This document shows positions 1 to 11,787 of a stretch of 64,000 nucleotides of DNA, piece after piece. The DNA is from Mesaphorura yosii. Lineage: Eukaryota > Arthropoda > Collembola > Poduromorpha > Tullbergiidae. The DNA lies in contig WIXG01000126.1 in assembly GCA_009869945.1 (NCBI GenBank), forward strand, positions 62,001-126,000, given 5' to 3'. The position numbers were made by a program, and so were the translations under genes. The first letter of the stretch is position 1, and each line of letters begins with the position of its first letter. The notes under the pieces were generated by a model. That model saw nothing but the letters and a program-made list of their open reading frames with translations. It had not been told where the DNA came from and did not search any database.

Positions 1-986
1 AATATCGGTCTTACGTGCGCTTATCAAAGAGCTAATTTTAGAGTCTGCTGTTCCCTTGGGACTCGTCCTCATCATTATCTGCGCGAATTTAGAGTAGGCG
101 TCTTGAATTTTATCCGAGTAAAAGATCTGGGAGTAATGCGCCAGATAATTTACATCTTTCTCCATTCTCCTGCCTTCACTGGTATTGTTTGCCTTTCCAG
201 TCAGCAGGCATTTGTATTGTTGACTTGGCCCGCCTTGACTTCTTGCACAGTCAAGCCCTGCTCTGGGCTGAGCTTTGCATCAAGCTCGAATTAGCTGAAT
301 TTGCATGGCTTGTGTCGAGCATCATGTTTTGAATTCGTAATTGAGTGTACATTTTAGCAATGTTGCCATTACCATCGCCATGCAGTGCCAGGCCAGCTCG
401 GCTTCAGGCAAAGCTCGTACGCCATCGAGATTTGTTTGTTCTGAAGATTAGCGGCTTTAATTCAGGCGAGGATTCTGAAGTCTGACTGAGAGCGATGAAA
501 GCAGGCTGACAGTGGCTTGAAACTGATCCTCATCTCAACCCCGTATCAAGTGCGGCCATGGCATGGCAGCACGGAGACAGAAATGCTTTCATGCATATTG
601 ATTAGGTTTTGGAACTGAAGATCATTGATACTTGTAATTGGAAAACAGCTGAGCCGAGCTCGAGTTGAGAAACTCTCCTTCTAGTAGTACTTCGAGGAGG
701 CTGAGAGTCTCTACGAAATCAATTTCATTGGGACCGGCCTTGATTAGTTCAGAGAGCTGCTCCCAAAGTTCTTTTAGTAAATAAGTGCCTTAATTGAGTC
801 GAGTCTCTCATTGAATGAAATTCAATGAGAAAACACTCAAAGAAACTACGAAGCCCTTGCACTTCAATCCAATCCACACCGAACCCAAACTTAAAAACTT
901 CGTGCGCGAATTTTGTGCCGATGCCGACGCTCTTCCTTCAATGTCAAAGTTATTTATGACCGCATGTTACTTCTTTGTCTTTAAAG
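1..986. other. Non-coding, probably first intron of sGC beta-1
   Basis: I see no convincing exon here. The first coding exon of soluble guanylate cyclase beta subunits encodes about 32 residues of H-NOX N-terminus. I searched this stretch for it by eye and did not find it, so it probably lies left of the window. The stretch ends in a pyrimidine-rich acceptor (AG at 985-986). Confidence 0.5.
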
Positions 987-3900
987 GAAAGAGGCGGAAG
1001 TCGTGATGGATGGACAATTTCTCGTGCGACAGATCTATGAAGATGAGCTTACGTACAACATTGTTGGTGCTGCAGAGAAAGTTTTAAGTGAGTTCAAGAC
1101 GTACATCATTTGTCATGATACTCCTCTCCTTCGCAGTGCCATCATGCGTGATGTCACACTCTTTCCTCTCGTTTCCTACGATTTTTCAACCAAGATTTCC
1201 GCAAAATGCGTTAGACTACATTTTGCCTCTTCGAGACGTTCAAATTCAAATCGTTCCAAAATGGGAAACCGATCAGGAAAATCGAAATTCCGGTTCTCGA
1301 TTCTAAGATTTAGCTCGAGAAAAATAGCACTGGAGCAGTTAAATATTCTTGTTCTTGAATTTCTTTTCGTGAGCCGAGTATATTTTCTAATTGCATGCGC
1401 GCACTGTACTCCTTTCAGATATTCCTGCCAATGCGATTCTGGAGCTCTTTGGAAAAATGTTCTTTGATTTCTGTGTCGAGTCGGGCTACGATCGCATCCT
1501 TCAGGTGCTGGGTGCAACTCCGAGGGACTTCCTACAGGTAAGGTACTCGAATGCACTCATTAAGCAATATAAAACTTCGACTGTAAAGTTTCAACGCTAC
1601 AGTGCGGAAGAGGCAGTAGCAACAGCCAAAAGGCGTTGTATGCACTTCAGCACCATCTGCAACTGCCTAGCCTAAATGTAGAAGGAAATAAAGTAAAAGT
1701 AGAGAAGGAGTAAAATTGTTACACGAGTAAGTAAAGAATTTGATGAAGGCAGAAGTAAATTGAGCACTCACTTTCTCTTTCTCGAGTGACTGTGCGTGTG
1801 ACTTTCACAGTCGCAGCCGGACGCACAGAGGGAATGCGTGGGCCGGACCATTTTACAACATGATTTAATAGAAGAGAAGAAAGCTGGAGAAAAGTGAGCG
1901 GAACTAATCGTAGAAATGAACAAATAAATCAAAGACCGATGCAACCTGTCGAAGTGCATTTCCAGTCACGGATTGCGAAGTGTTTTTAGTTTCTCTTCAG
2001 AAGAGAGCAGAGAGTCGAGCGCAGCTGACCCACGAAAATCCTTCTTTTCTTTCTCTGCCTGCTCTTGGTTCATTTCTTGGTCGTCCTGCCAAATTCAGTA
2101 ATGAAGTACGAAGTTTGAGAGTGGAAGAGATAGCTCAACATATTTCCACTTGTCATTGCAAGCAGAAAGTCGGAAACTTTTCGTACAAATGCGCACATTT
2201 GAGATATTGCAGATGTTGTCTTAGGCAGAACACATCTTTGGTGCTGCTTTAATGTAATAAAGTATCCTTTTCATGGAGTCAACCTGCTAGCGCAACGTTT
2301 GTTTCTGGTTGGCCAGTCGTGCCAATATATCGTACTGCGGAAGATAAAACACGTTTTCTTTCGTTGCCCTTTGACACGCAGAACTTGGACGCCCTCCACG
2401 ATCACTTGTCTACAATTTACCCGGGAATGCGCGCCCCGTCTTTCCGCTGCTCCGTACGAAGCTCCGATGGCGCCCTGATTCTTCATTACTACTCGGATCG
2501 CCCGGGTCTTGAGTCAATTGTCATTGGCATCGTGAAGGTAAGAAAACCGATTGCCGATTGAAACGTGTGCCAGAGCAGCAAGTGGAAGGTCGAAGATTTA
2601 TTCAATGCTTGAGACAAAACTGCGACATCGCTCAGTTAAACCCTTTCCATGTTTTCCTTTTACGTTTGAAAATTAATTTCTCTCGTAAATTGCCCTACAA
2701 ATTCTTAAACATGATATCAGACCTCTACAAATTCTGAATGAAGGCTGGAGGGCTTTGGCAATTTATGGTTTGTTCAGACCACGCTTTCATGATAAAATAT
2801 TAACGACATTATCGTCTGCGTACGACAGGCAGTGGCCAGCAAATTACATGGTACGGAGGTCGAGGTCGGCGTGCTGCAATCAAAATCCGATGAGGGAGCC
2901 GACCATGTTCAGTTTTTAATTTCCGAAAAGAAGGGATCGGAGTCGGTGGACGAGCAGACCACCAGCGACGCTTTAACCAAGAGCAACTTTGAGTTTCTCT
3001 CGTCTGGTAAGTCAACAAATACTCAGTTCTTTATGGATTTATTGGGCATCAAAACGGAATTATGTCCCATTTTTATTGACGCTAATTAATAGCAAACAGA
3101 ATTCAATTAACCTTGTGTCGTTATTAACAGCTACCTAGGAAACTTAATTATAGCCTAATTAATTAACTTCGATATGTTACTAGTGATAAGGCATCTGAAA
3201 TTAATTTCGCGCGTATACAATTTCTCATATCGTCTTTACGACCATTTCAGTCGACTTCAATTTAAAATTGCTACGAGATGGAAAATACTTTTTCTCAATA
3301 AAAGCTCGCTAATGCGCAAGATAGGAGTACTTCAATTAATTTTTATGTGCGCCCTGTTTCCCATTTTAGTACCAATCACCTCACCGACTTTTATAATTTC
3401 AAGAATTTCATTTTGTTTTACTCTTTGTGTATTTGGCGTTTTGAAAGTCGAAGCCAGTAAATTTTTTATTGTTCAATCATGCCTCGATTCACTAACGGTA
3501 TAAAGTTGGATTACCTAGCACCATGCCAGCGAAGATTTGAAGGTCGGGCGGTAATGGAAAGTCGCACCACCATAAAACACGCAAACCGAATTGGAGGAGG
3601 ATATACTTTATAGCTGCATAAAATCTAAAGACAGGGTCAGCAGTCTTGACGAGAGCCGTAAAAATAGGCCTTAGGTGGCTTGACCGAATACTTTTTGCCC
3701 GAAATGATGTTTGCCAGAAAATTTTTGACTGAAAAGTACAATGCCCAAATGTAAGTTCCCTCGAAAAATTTTTCCCGAATCGGCTTTAGTGAACGCATTA
3801 AAATCAAAAATTAAAAACATAAACGCAATTTATTTCCACAACCGTTTCCAGGTGTGTCTATATCAAGCGATAACGTTTCTATTCGTTTTTCGACTTGCGC

Positions 3901-6900
3901 CAGAGCTTCGCTACTCTAATTGGTAGTGCAGGGAACTGACCCACAATTACTACAAACCTTTCTCACATCATAATGTACTTTTTATCGCAAGCTATTTTTA
4001 AGTATTCCGGCAAACGAGGCTTTCGGTCAAAGCGTCATTCGGTCAAAATGAATTCGGTAAGCTATCGTAAGCCGTAAAATAGTCACAGGGGACCGAGACG
4101 GAGGGCACAGAGAGAGCAATGACGGATGCTCATAAAATGGCCAAACGCTGGTTGAATGAAAGTCCACCGCAAAAGTTCGTGTTTGAATCCCAATTCAGTC
4201 GACCCGGTCATGTGTGGCCATTCAAGTGAACGGCTTTCGGGAAAGTAACGGAAGACGAAATTGGTCAGTGAAAGAAGAGAACGCAAGTGTGATAGACGAC
4301 TTATTAGAACCAACTTTGTGAAAAGACACCAGAGCCAAAAACCATTACAGTGGGCCGCAACATATTTTTCGAGTAGCAAAGATTTTTAGTCTGAATTTTT
4401 ATTTCCCCCATATTTTTTTGGAAACGATTATTGCATGTCGTACGCACGGATCTCTGAGACTGAGATTGAATGCCGATGCAAAACTAAACTAAATATGTTC
4501 TTAATTTTGCAAGGATATTGCAAAGCGATGATACGAGCGCGCACACGATTCGGAGGTTTATTTCCGCTCTAAAATGTTGCGATATTGCTTTCAGAACCCA
4601 AAATCAGTCCGGAGACATTCTGCAAGGCATTTCCATTCCACTTGGTCTTTGACCGCGAGATGATTGTACAACAGGCTGGATCGGCAATTGCACGGATATT
4701 GCCAGAAACCACACAGAAATGCTGTCTGCTTGACATCGTTGATATGGTACGTGGACAATTACAATTTATGTTTATGACCATGGCCTGGCAGGCAAAGGGT
4801 TACAAATTGCATTCAATTAGGTACAGAATTCAGACTTGAGACGACGGCCAACAGCAACAAATCGTTTATAAAGTGCTAATAAATGTTAGGCAGTAATAAA
4901 AATGTATTGCCCACATAAAAGTTCATTTGCGTTCAGTAAAGACAAATAGTCTGTCATTGGCTGAGCCAAATTTATACATTTATACTCATTATTGTTTGCA
5001 TTACGATTGTGTTTTCTGCTCGGGGAAAAATTTAGTCTTGCAATTTGCGACAAAAGTCAAGTCACGTCACGTTCTGTACTGTCAAAGAACTTGCCTGCAT
5101 GCAATTCTTGTGCATTTGCTTTAAGGTTCGACCACACATGGCGTGCAATTTCAACCACATTCTGTCGCATATTAACACCATCTACGTGCTCCGGACCAAA
5201 AAACCACTCATCGCACCAGAGTTTATGACACCTGAACTCTTCGCTGCGGACCACTCGCGAATGCGACTCAAAGTAAGTCTAAGGCTAAGCGTACAAGTGA
5301 ATGCTTCATTATTAGAATTACTACCCTCATTAGCGGGCTTCGCCCGTCGTGTCGGCCAACAGCTCTTCATTTTGGTGACACACTTCGTCGCTTCGCCAAA
5401 ATTTTTCATTGATCTCAGAACAATTGCGCAAATGCTAGAACCTGTGGGATTAAGGTTAGAAATAATTTGATCGTGGTAAACCCGTACGCTCTAGCATTTA
5501 GTTGCGCAATTGTTTTGAGATCAATGAAAAATTTGTAGTAGTAGTACACAGGTGTTTGAGCGTCGTGCTTTGTGCAGCGTGCAAACTCGCTGACTTGGAA
5601 ACCGTTAACTGCTTTAGATTAAATGCATGTAATGGGAATCACGACGCATTCAAGATCGCTCGCATAGTTCCGTGGCTTTAAAGAAGAGATTACTCAGTGC
5701 TTGATTTATTGCCTCCTCTCGAATTTTTGGAATTTAGTGCAAAAATACGGGTTGGGAATCGCGAAGGAATTCAATGCTTGATTGTCTCCCAGAAGAACGG
5801 AGTCTCAATTCGGTCCGTTGATTCCGTTCCTAATTAAAAATGCTAACAATTAATTTCACCAGAGACTTCCAGCAGCACAGCTTAGCATAAACCCGTTTGG
5901 GCCGTCATTCGCAATTCGGTCTTCTGTGACTTAACCAGGCCCAATTACGCTTGTCGAGCAAAGCAATTTGTTGGCTTCATAGTGAGCGGTACAACGAAGC
6001 TTCCCGGAACAACGGAGAAAGCGTGATCCCCATCTGTTTGTTTCGTTCCGAGTGAGCGTGTTTGTTACCTTCTGCAAGATAAAATAAGTGATCCCTTGAT
6101 AATTACCAAAAATTTCTCAACTAAAACTCGCTTATACAAAATGCGTGGTTCCTCACAAGTTGCAAGTTAAAACTCTCGCCAACTTTTGCCATCTGCTTAC
6201 CACGATTCACGGATTCCCAGAAAATGCTTCACGGGTTTGATTCCAGGCTCATTTAAGAATCTGTGCCGGAACTTACCCGGAACGTATCCAATTAACTCTA
6301 CACTGTTTTGCAGTTTGGAGAGGGACGGTTTCTCCGCTAAAATAATTCAGTTTCGTAGAGTAGCCTTAATTATTTCGTGGCGGGCGGGAGAGCACAGAGT
6401 GAGCTTGAGGTGGGAGGGCTGGAATCCGGAAACACTGCTGTTTGATGTTGTGAAACTCTTCGTCTTGATTTCGTAAATTGACTCTGGGCCGTGGGCCCAG
6501 GAATATTACCAAATTACGACTAAACCGAAATGATTGACACGGGGTATGGAAGTCTTAAGTGCAATGATAATTAATTACTTGACTGCAGGGTGAAATGCTG
6601 TACATTCCGGAGACCGACATGATGATGTATCTCTGTTCGCCCTCCGTCATGAACCTCGACGATTTAATCAGGTACGGACAAAGTGACTAGGAGACCTTTT
6701 AATATGCGATTAAGCCACTGTCACTTGGCGCTTTCTTCCTTTCGCATTTTGCAGACGCGGTCTGTACTTGAGTGACATTCCTCTTCACGACGCCACTCGC
6801 GATTTGGTGCTGCTGAGCGAACAGTTTGAGGCCGAGTACAAATTGACTCAGAACCTGGAAATCTTGACGGACAAACTCCAACAAACTCACCGGTGAGACG

Positions 6901-8939
6901 AATTAATTAACTTCAACCATCAATTAATTAATCAATTCGCCAAACTCGCAATTCCAGGGAGCTGGAGAACGAGAAGAGCAAGACGGACAATTTGCTATAC
7001 TCCGTGCTGCCTGCGACGGTCGCAAACGAGCTGCGCCATCAGCGTCCGGTCCCTGCCAACCGGTACCCTTGCGTGACGCTCCTCTTTTCTGGAGTGGTTG
7101 GTTTCACGGAATACTGCGCCAAGCAGAGTACAACTCCCATGAAGATTGTTGAGCTCCTAAATACAATCTACACGACGTTTGACGTTCTCACCGATCCGAA
7201 GAAGAACCCAAACGTCTACAAAGTAAGTTGCCGAGGCGTCGCGTCGAGATGAAGAAGAAAGTCCTGCCAAATAAATGATACACAAACCGCTCTGATTTCT
7301 GTGCTCTGAAACCTTCTCCAATTAATTTACCTTGAGATTTCGTTTTCTCACTGCAAAGACTTCATTATATTTGTCTAATTGTGCTCATACTCGTATGTAG
7401 GTCGAGACAGTTGGTGATAAATACATGGCAGTCAGCGGTCTCCCGGAACCATGCACTTCACATGCCAAGTGCATGGCTGGCTTGGCGCTTGATATGATGG
7501 ATTTGGTGGAGCAGCTGAAGTATGAAGAGACGCAACTGGTAATTAACGCAAATGCAAATGCAAAGATGAAATGAATGAACGCGTTGACCTCGTGCGACTT
7601 TTCTCGTAGAAAATCACGATTGGGATCCATTCTGGTGAGGTGGTGACGGGAGTCATCGGACAACGCATGCCACGATACTGTCTCTTTGGGAACACCGTCA
7701 ATTTAACAAGTCGCACAGAGACGACGGGCGAATCGGGCAAAATTAACGTGTCGGAGGATGCGTACAGGTACGGCACGGCCAAAGCGGCCTCTTTGTGGTG
7801 TGAATGACGGGAAGTAGTACATGACATGACTCGCCATCGGCAGTCCGCGGTAGCGACCAACGCCATTGAGTAATGAATTATGAGACATCTTGCATTCTTA
7901 AACGAATAAGGTCGGTCAGTTTGAAGATGTACAACTCCAGCCACAAAGAATAACAAGAAACCAGTCAAATTTTGCCTTGTGGGAACAAGCAAGTGTTAGA
8001 TAACTAAATCAGAACGGCCGGGCAGGCAGATGGACGGAGTGTCTGAGCGTGAACTAGCTTATGAACTCAAATTGAATAGATTTATGACCATTTACGTGCG
8101 GTGCCGTACAAATAATGCTCACTCAACAATGCAAACAGAAACGGTTTCCACGCATTCCGCGCTTGCGTTTGCAATAAAATACGTATTAAGTATTACGTAC
8201 GCGGAGCACAAAGGCTGAGCTAAAAACCGGTACACCAGTTGCAGTCATTCGTTCCTGTTTGCAAGCGAAGATGCGCTTAATATTTTATTACGTGCTCGTC
8301 CGTTGCGGTGTGCGACTCTCGAAATATTTCACCTTCAAACTATTCTCCCATTTCGCACAGCACAAATAAATGTCATGGTTGTGAAAATCAGAGCAAAGAT
8401 TAAATCGTTTTATTGCGATTACGTCTTCCCAGTCTTGAGTCTTGTCTTTATGTACTTGCCACAAATTGATAAATAACACTGGCGGAGTGTTTTGTAATCG
8501 CCTGAGCGCGGACAAACGCTTAAATCGTAGGAGAAAAAGATTAATTCTTGTTTGGCTGCTCTGTTGTTGACCAAACGGTTCAGGAGCATGATCAAGTAAT
8601 ACTCGCTCGAATCCATCCGTGTCATTTTTGTCCACTGAGTCGAGGCTTTTGAATTTCAGGTGGTTGCAAGCAGGCGAGAATTTTGATCCGTCATTCTTCT
8701 TCGAGTATCGCGGCCCTGTTCAGATGAAGGGAAAAGCGGAGCCAATGAACGTCTACTTTCTCACACGGAAAACACCAGAAATCTCTGTGGAGTCGCCAAC
8801 TTCTGCTTCTGGAGGGTTCGACCTCGAACACCCCTCTCCAATTAACATCTCCACCATCGACATCAACGTCAACTCGATCCCGGTTACTCCTTCGATGGAG
8901 AATCTGACTCAAGGGGACTCGAGCAATCATACCACCTGA
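987..8939 (+). CDS. GUCY1B1: Soluble guanylate cyclase subunit beta-1 (5'-partial)
   Basis: This is the haem-binding beta subunit of the nitric-oxide receptor that converts GTP to cGMP in the cytosol as a heterodimer with an alpha subunit. Exons are 987-1087, 1419-1537, 2382-2537, 2829-3006, 4595-4746, 5126-5272, 6589-6671, 6755-6892, 6958-7222, 7401-7538, 7610-7767 and 8660-8939; all phases close. The H-NOX domain spans the first three exons, with the proximal-His segment [12 protein letters not shown] and the YxSxR haem-propionate motif (YYSDR). An H-NOBA/PAS region and a signalling helix (to about 6980) follow, then the cyclase domain with [16 protein letters not shown] and [14 protein letters not shown]. 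The metal-binding Asp positions are non-acidic (FSGVVGF), as usual in beta-1, where the alpha partner supplies them. About 637 residues are encoded here; roughly 32 N-terminal residues are missing, so the ATG at 1006 is internal. No alpha subunit is in the window. Confidence 0.95.
3678..4062. mobile_element. Putative short inverted-repeat element (MITE-like)
   Basis: Inside an sGC beta-1 intron, the left end (about 3678-3714, CTTGACCGAATACTTTTTG) reads as a diverged reverse complement of the right end (about 4013-4062, which carries TTCGGTCAAA twice). A near-identical 12-13 bp direct repeat, GCCGTAAAA(A)TAG, lies outside both ends at 3654-3666 and 4071-4082. There is no coding capacity. It could be a non-autonomous DNA transposon remnant; the family is unknown to me. 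Confidence 0.4.
5398..5534. repeat. Intronic inverted repeat able to form a long hairpin
   Basis: The arm 5398-5439 and the arm 5490-5534 are near-perfect reverse complements (core TTTTTCATTGATCTC against GAGATCAATGAAAAA, and CAATTGCGCAA against TTGCGCAATTG). A loop of about 50 nt separates them. It sits in the sGC beta-1 intron 5273-6588 and encodes nothing. It could be a small MITE or a transcribed hairpin. Confidence 0.65.
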
Positions 8940-9520
8940 CATAAGAAGAAAAAACACAAGTCACGTGATTGTGGCTCTGCGTCTTGCCAACTTCTTTGAA
9001 CAGATTCGATAATTCTACCACCTTTTGGCCCTGAAATGTGTACCCGAATCAGGACGCCCTGCAATTATTATAATGTAGGACCCCATTTAGGCTAAGGCGA
9101 AGCCTGGCACAAAGAAACAATTTTAGCATCCAGGAATGGATATTTCAAAAGAATGAGAGGCATCTACTATGTGAATCTCGATCAGGGCGAGAAACATTTC
9201 CAGCTGGCACCTTTCACTTTAAAATTGCATGCCCTTGTCCTGAGCGTTAATTTCGGTGCCTGTGTTATGTATCCTGCATTTGTGATTCTAAAATCATGTA
9301 ATCTAAGGCCCTCTAAAATGTTTATTGCACTCCAATCTATATTTACACAGAAATTAATTGCAAGAGTAGCTTTAGTCCCTTGCCGCCGTCAGCTGTCAGC
9401 TTTAGGGTTGTAGAAATGTAGCCGCTTACTAAGCAATGGTGTCTCCTACTTCTACTTATGAACTGTATTGTTATGAGTTTTTGAGAAATGCATTTACCTA
9501 TTTGAAGATGACATAATAAA
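8940..9520 (+). other. 3' untranslated region of sGC beta-1
   Basis: Sequence after the TGA at 8937-8939 has no recognisable coding content. An AATAAA hexamer at 9515-9520 is the first good polyadenylation signal, giving a 3'UTR of about 600 nt if used. Confidence 0.6.
9515..9520 (+). terminator. Polyadenylation signal AATAAA for sGC beta-1
   Basis: Canonical AATAAA about 575 nt after the sGC beta-1 stop codon, followed by T-rich sequence (GCTTTTTCTT). Confidence 0.55.
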
Positions 9521-11765
9521 GCTTTTTCTTGTCCGCATATTTAATAAAAACAATCTTTAATGCAAATCTACGCCTTGCACCGTGCCATGTACATTTGCTT
9601 GTAGGATCGAGAGGTTCTAGCGTGGGACAACAATGCAAGGCAACCATCTTGCATTATTCACTTGTGCGACTGTCTCATTTTCCCCAGCATACAAATTCCT
9701 CGACGCGATGCGTTCATGGCTCACGGCTCACGGTACCTGAATCTTGTCAGTCTGAGAAAACGCACAGCGAAAGATAGCAAATACTGCAAATACTGACCAC
9801 GCTGATGCTGCTGTTTAAGCTGATGGGAAATGCAAAGTGCAACAATAACAATAAAGCGTGCTTGAGACGAGATTTTCCTATTCAGTCTGCAACAGTCAGC
9901 TGTGCTGCCTACAACAATCGAGCATCGGCATATTTCATTCCTTCCTTCAGTGCATCGCGTCAGCGAGTTTCTTTTTCCTTGAGACGCGACGAGAACTGCG
10001 TGAGGAACTGTCAACACGAAACCAAATAAAATACACACTCTGAGCGTCCGTAACAAACTTGCATAGCGAACTGAGAAAATTTTCTCTACTATTTCACGTG
10101 AACACGAAAAGTGAACGATTTCTCCAACCGTGCCGCCGGTGTCCTTGAGTTTGCACCCCGGTTTGGAGCAGCCAGCGACAAATTTTTCCAGATTTGATCT
10201 AATTTACATTTTCTAACGCTGTATACAAGATTTAAGGAAGTGAGCGCCATCCGTTTGGAGTCCGTCTTTGCACCTTTGCTAGACAAAATTACAGATTACG
10301 CGAACCCTGCTTACATAAATACATAATCGCAAGAAACTCTATTCGCGTCAACGTCAACAAAGCCTGCGTCTGGTATTTATTTATTTGTTAGCAAAGTTTT
10401 GTACAAGCAATTCATCAAGTTCAACGAAGCGATTATCGCTCTCATCATTGTGCAGTGCAGTTTTTGTACTCGAATCTCCTTTGACTGCGACTGCAGTTTC
10501 TGCGTTTTCCTGTGCTTTTGACAATATTTTATAGTGATACGTGGCACAAATTAGAGAAACTACAAACAAACGCGTCTTCGTCTTTCTTAAAAGAACTGAG
10601 ACAATGGAAATGAATGAGTGAACAACGTGAATGGGCGCCCACGCATGCTCTGCTTGGACGGCGGGTTAAGCTAATCTTAATGGAAAAGCTGCAGCAGAGT
10701 CTCTAATCTGAATTGTCGAGAAGGAAGTGGTAAAATAAACAAAGAAACTGGGATTTGAATGTCAAGAATCGAAAAACGAAAAGATACGTTGTGGTAATCC
10801 ATTTTATCACGGAGATTCTCGGTGAGTTTTTATTATCATTCACAAACTCTGTAGTCTTTTATGATTCGAATTGTATGTATATTGTCTCGTGCATTGTTGC
10901 TAGACTCATTCCAAGTCATTTCTTTTCCAAATTATGCATAAAGCAAAGCATGGTAAGGCAAGCCGACCGAAGAAGTCTCAGAATCCTACGTGGACGCTTT
11001 GACTTTCGGGAAAATGCGACACTGAGCGGTAGTTGCTTCGTTATAATTGTTTGTTTCTAATTCCATCGAGTTCGCTCGCTCACTCGCTCAATTTTGCATA
11101 CGCATCTTCATAACACCGACTCATTTCTCTTCCTTTTCATACCACACCTGCACATTGCGAACGAATAATGGAATGGAAGCGAAGGCACGGCACGGCGCAG
11201 AGCCGGCTCGCAGTTCCGACAAAGATTTTGATTACGTTGCAGATTTTAGCAAAGATAGAATTGGCCGGCTTTTGGCTCAACGAGAATAAAAATACTTTTC
11301 CATTTCCTGAACTCGCACCCGTTCATTCATGCTCTTTTCTGGTTTCGTGTATCGTGCCGTGTAACATCATCATAACACATCTCACGCACCGCTCACACTC
11401 ATCATCTTCTTGTTATGATTTCAATCCACCGCTGAGTTGTGAGTTCTTCTCGCATTGTTGCCCACCTGAACGAGTGTTGAACTTGAATCTAGAAAAGTAA
11501 GCACAAATAATAGAAGGCCACCCCATGCGATGAATCCGTAATCTTAGACCTGGATTTATTTCACACTTTTAATTATGAAATCAACAACCGGCAAGGCAAA
11601 GCAACTCTGGCTTTGACTTTCGCTTAGTCGTTAGGCCGTCCAAGAAAGATGCAGTTATTCGCGCTATCTCAATTTTCATCTTACATAAACAGGAAGGAAG
11701 TTGGAGTGTTAAAGTTGAGAGCACTCGTCATGTAATAATTTTTAATTTCAATTCCATTATGGCAG
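9521..11765. other. Intergenic region and 5' leader of GRXCR1-like gene
   Basis: I recognise no gene between the sGC polyadenylation signal and the acceptor at 11764-11765 (ATTATGGCAG), which appears to open the exon carrying the GRXCR1-like start codon. The upstream 5'UTR exon and promoter should be in this stretch, but I cannot place them. A weak minus-strand open stretch at 10381-10569 is described among the findings. Confidence 0.4.
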
Positions 11766-11787
11766 GACGAAACTGAACGCGGTCAAA

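Noticed and set aside
1-986. Possible first coding exon of sGC beta-1
   Set aside because: No reading frame resembling the H-NOX N-terminal helix with a usable donor was found; an upstream exon outside the window is more likely.
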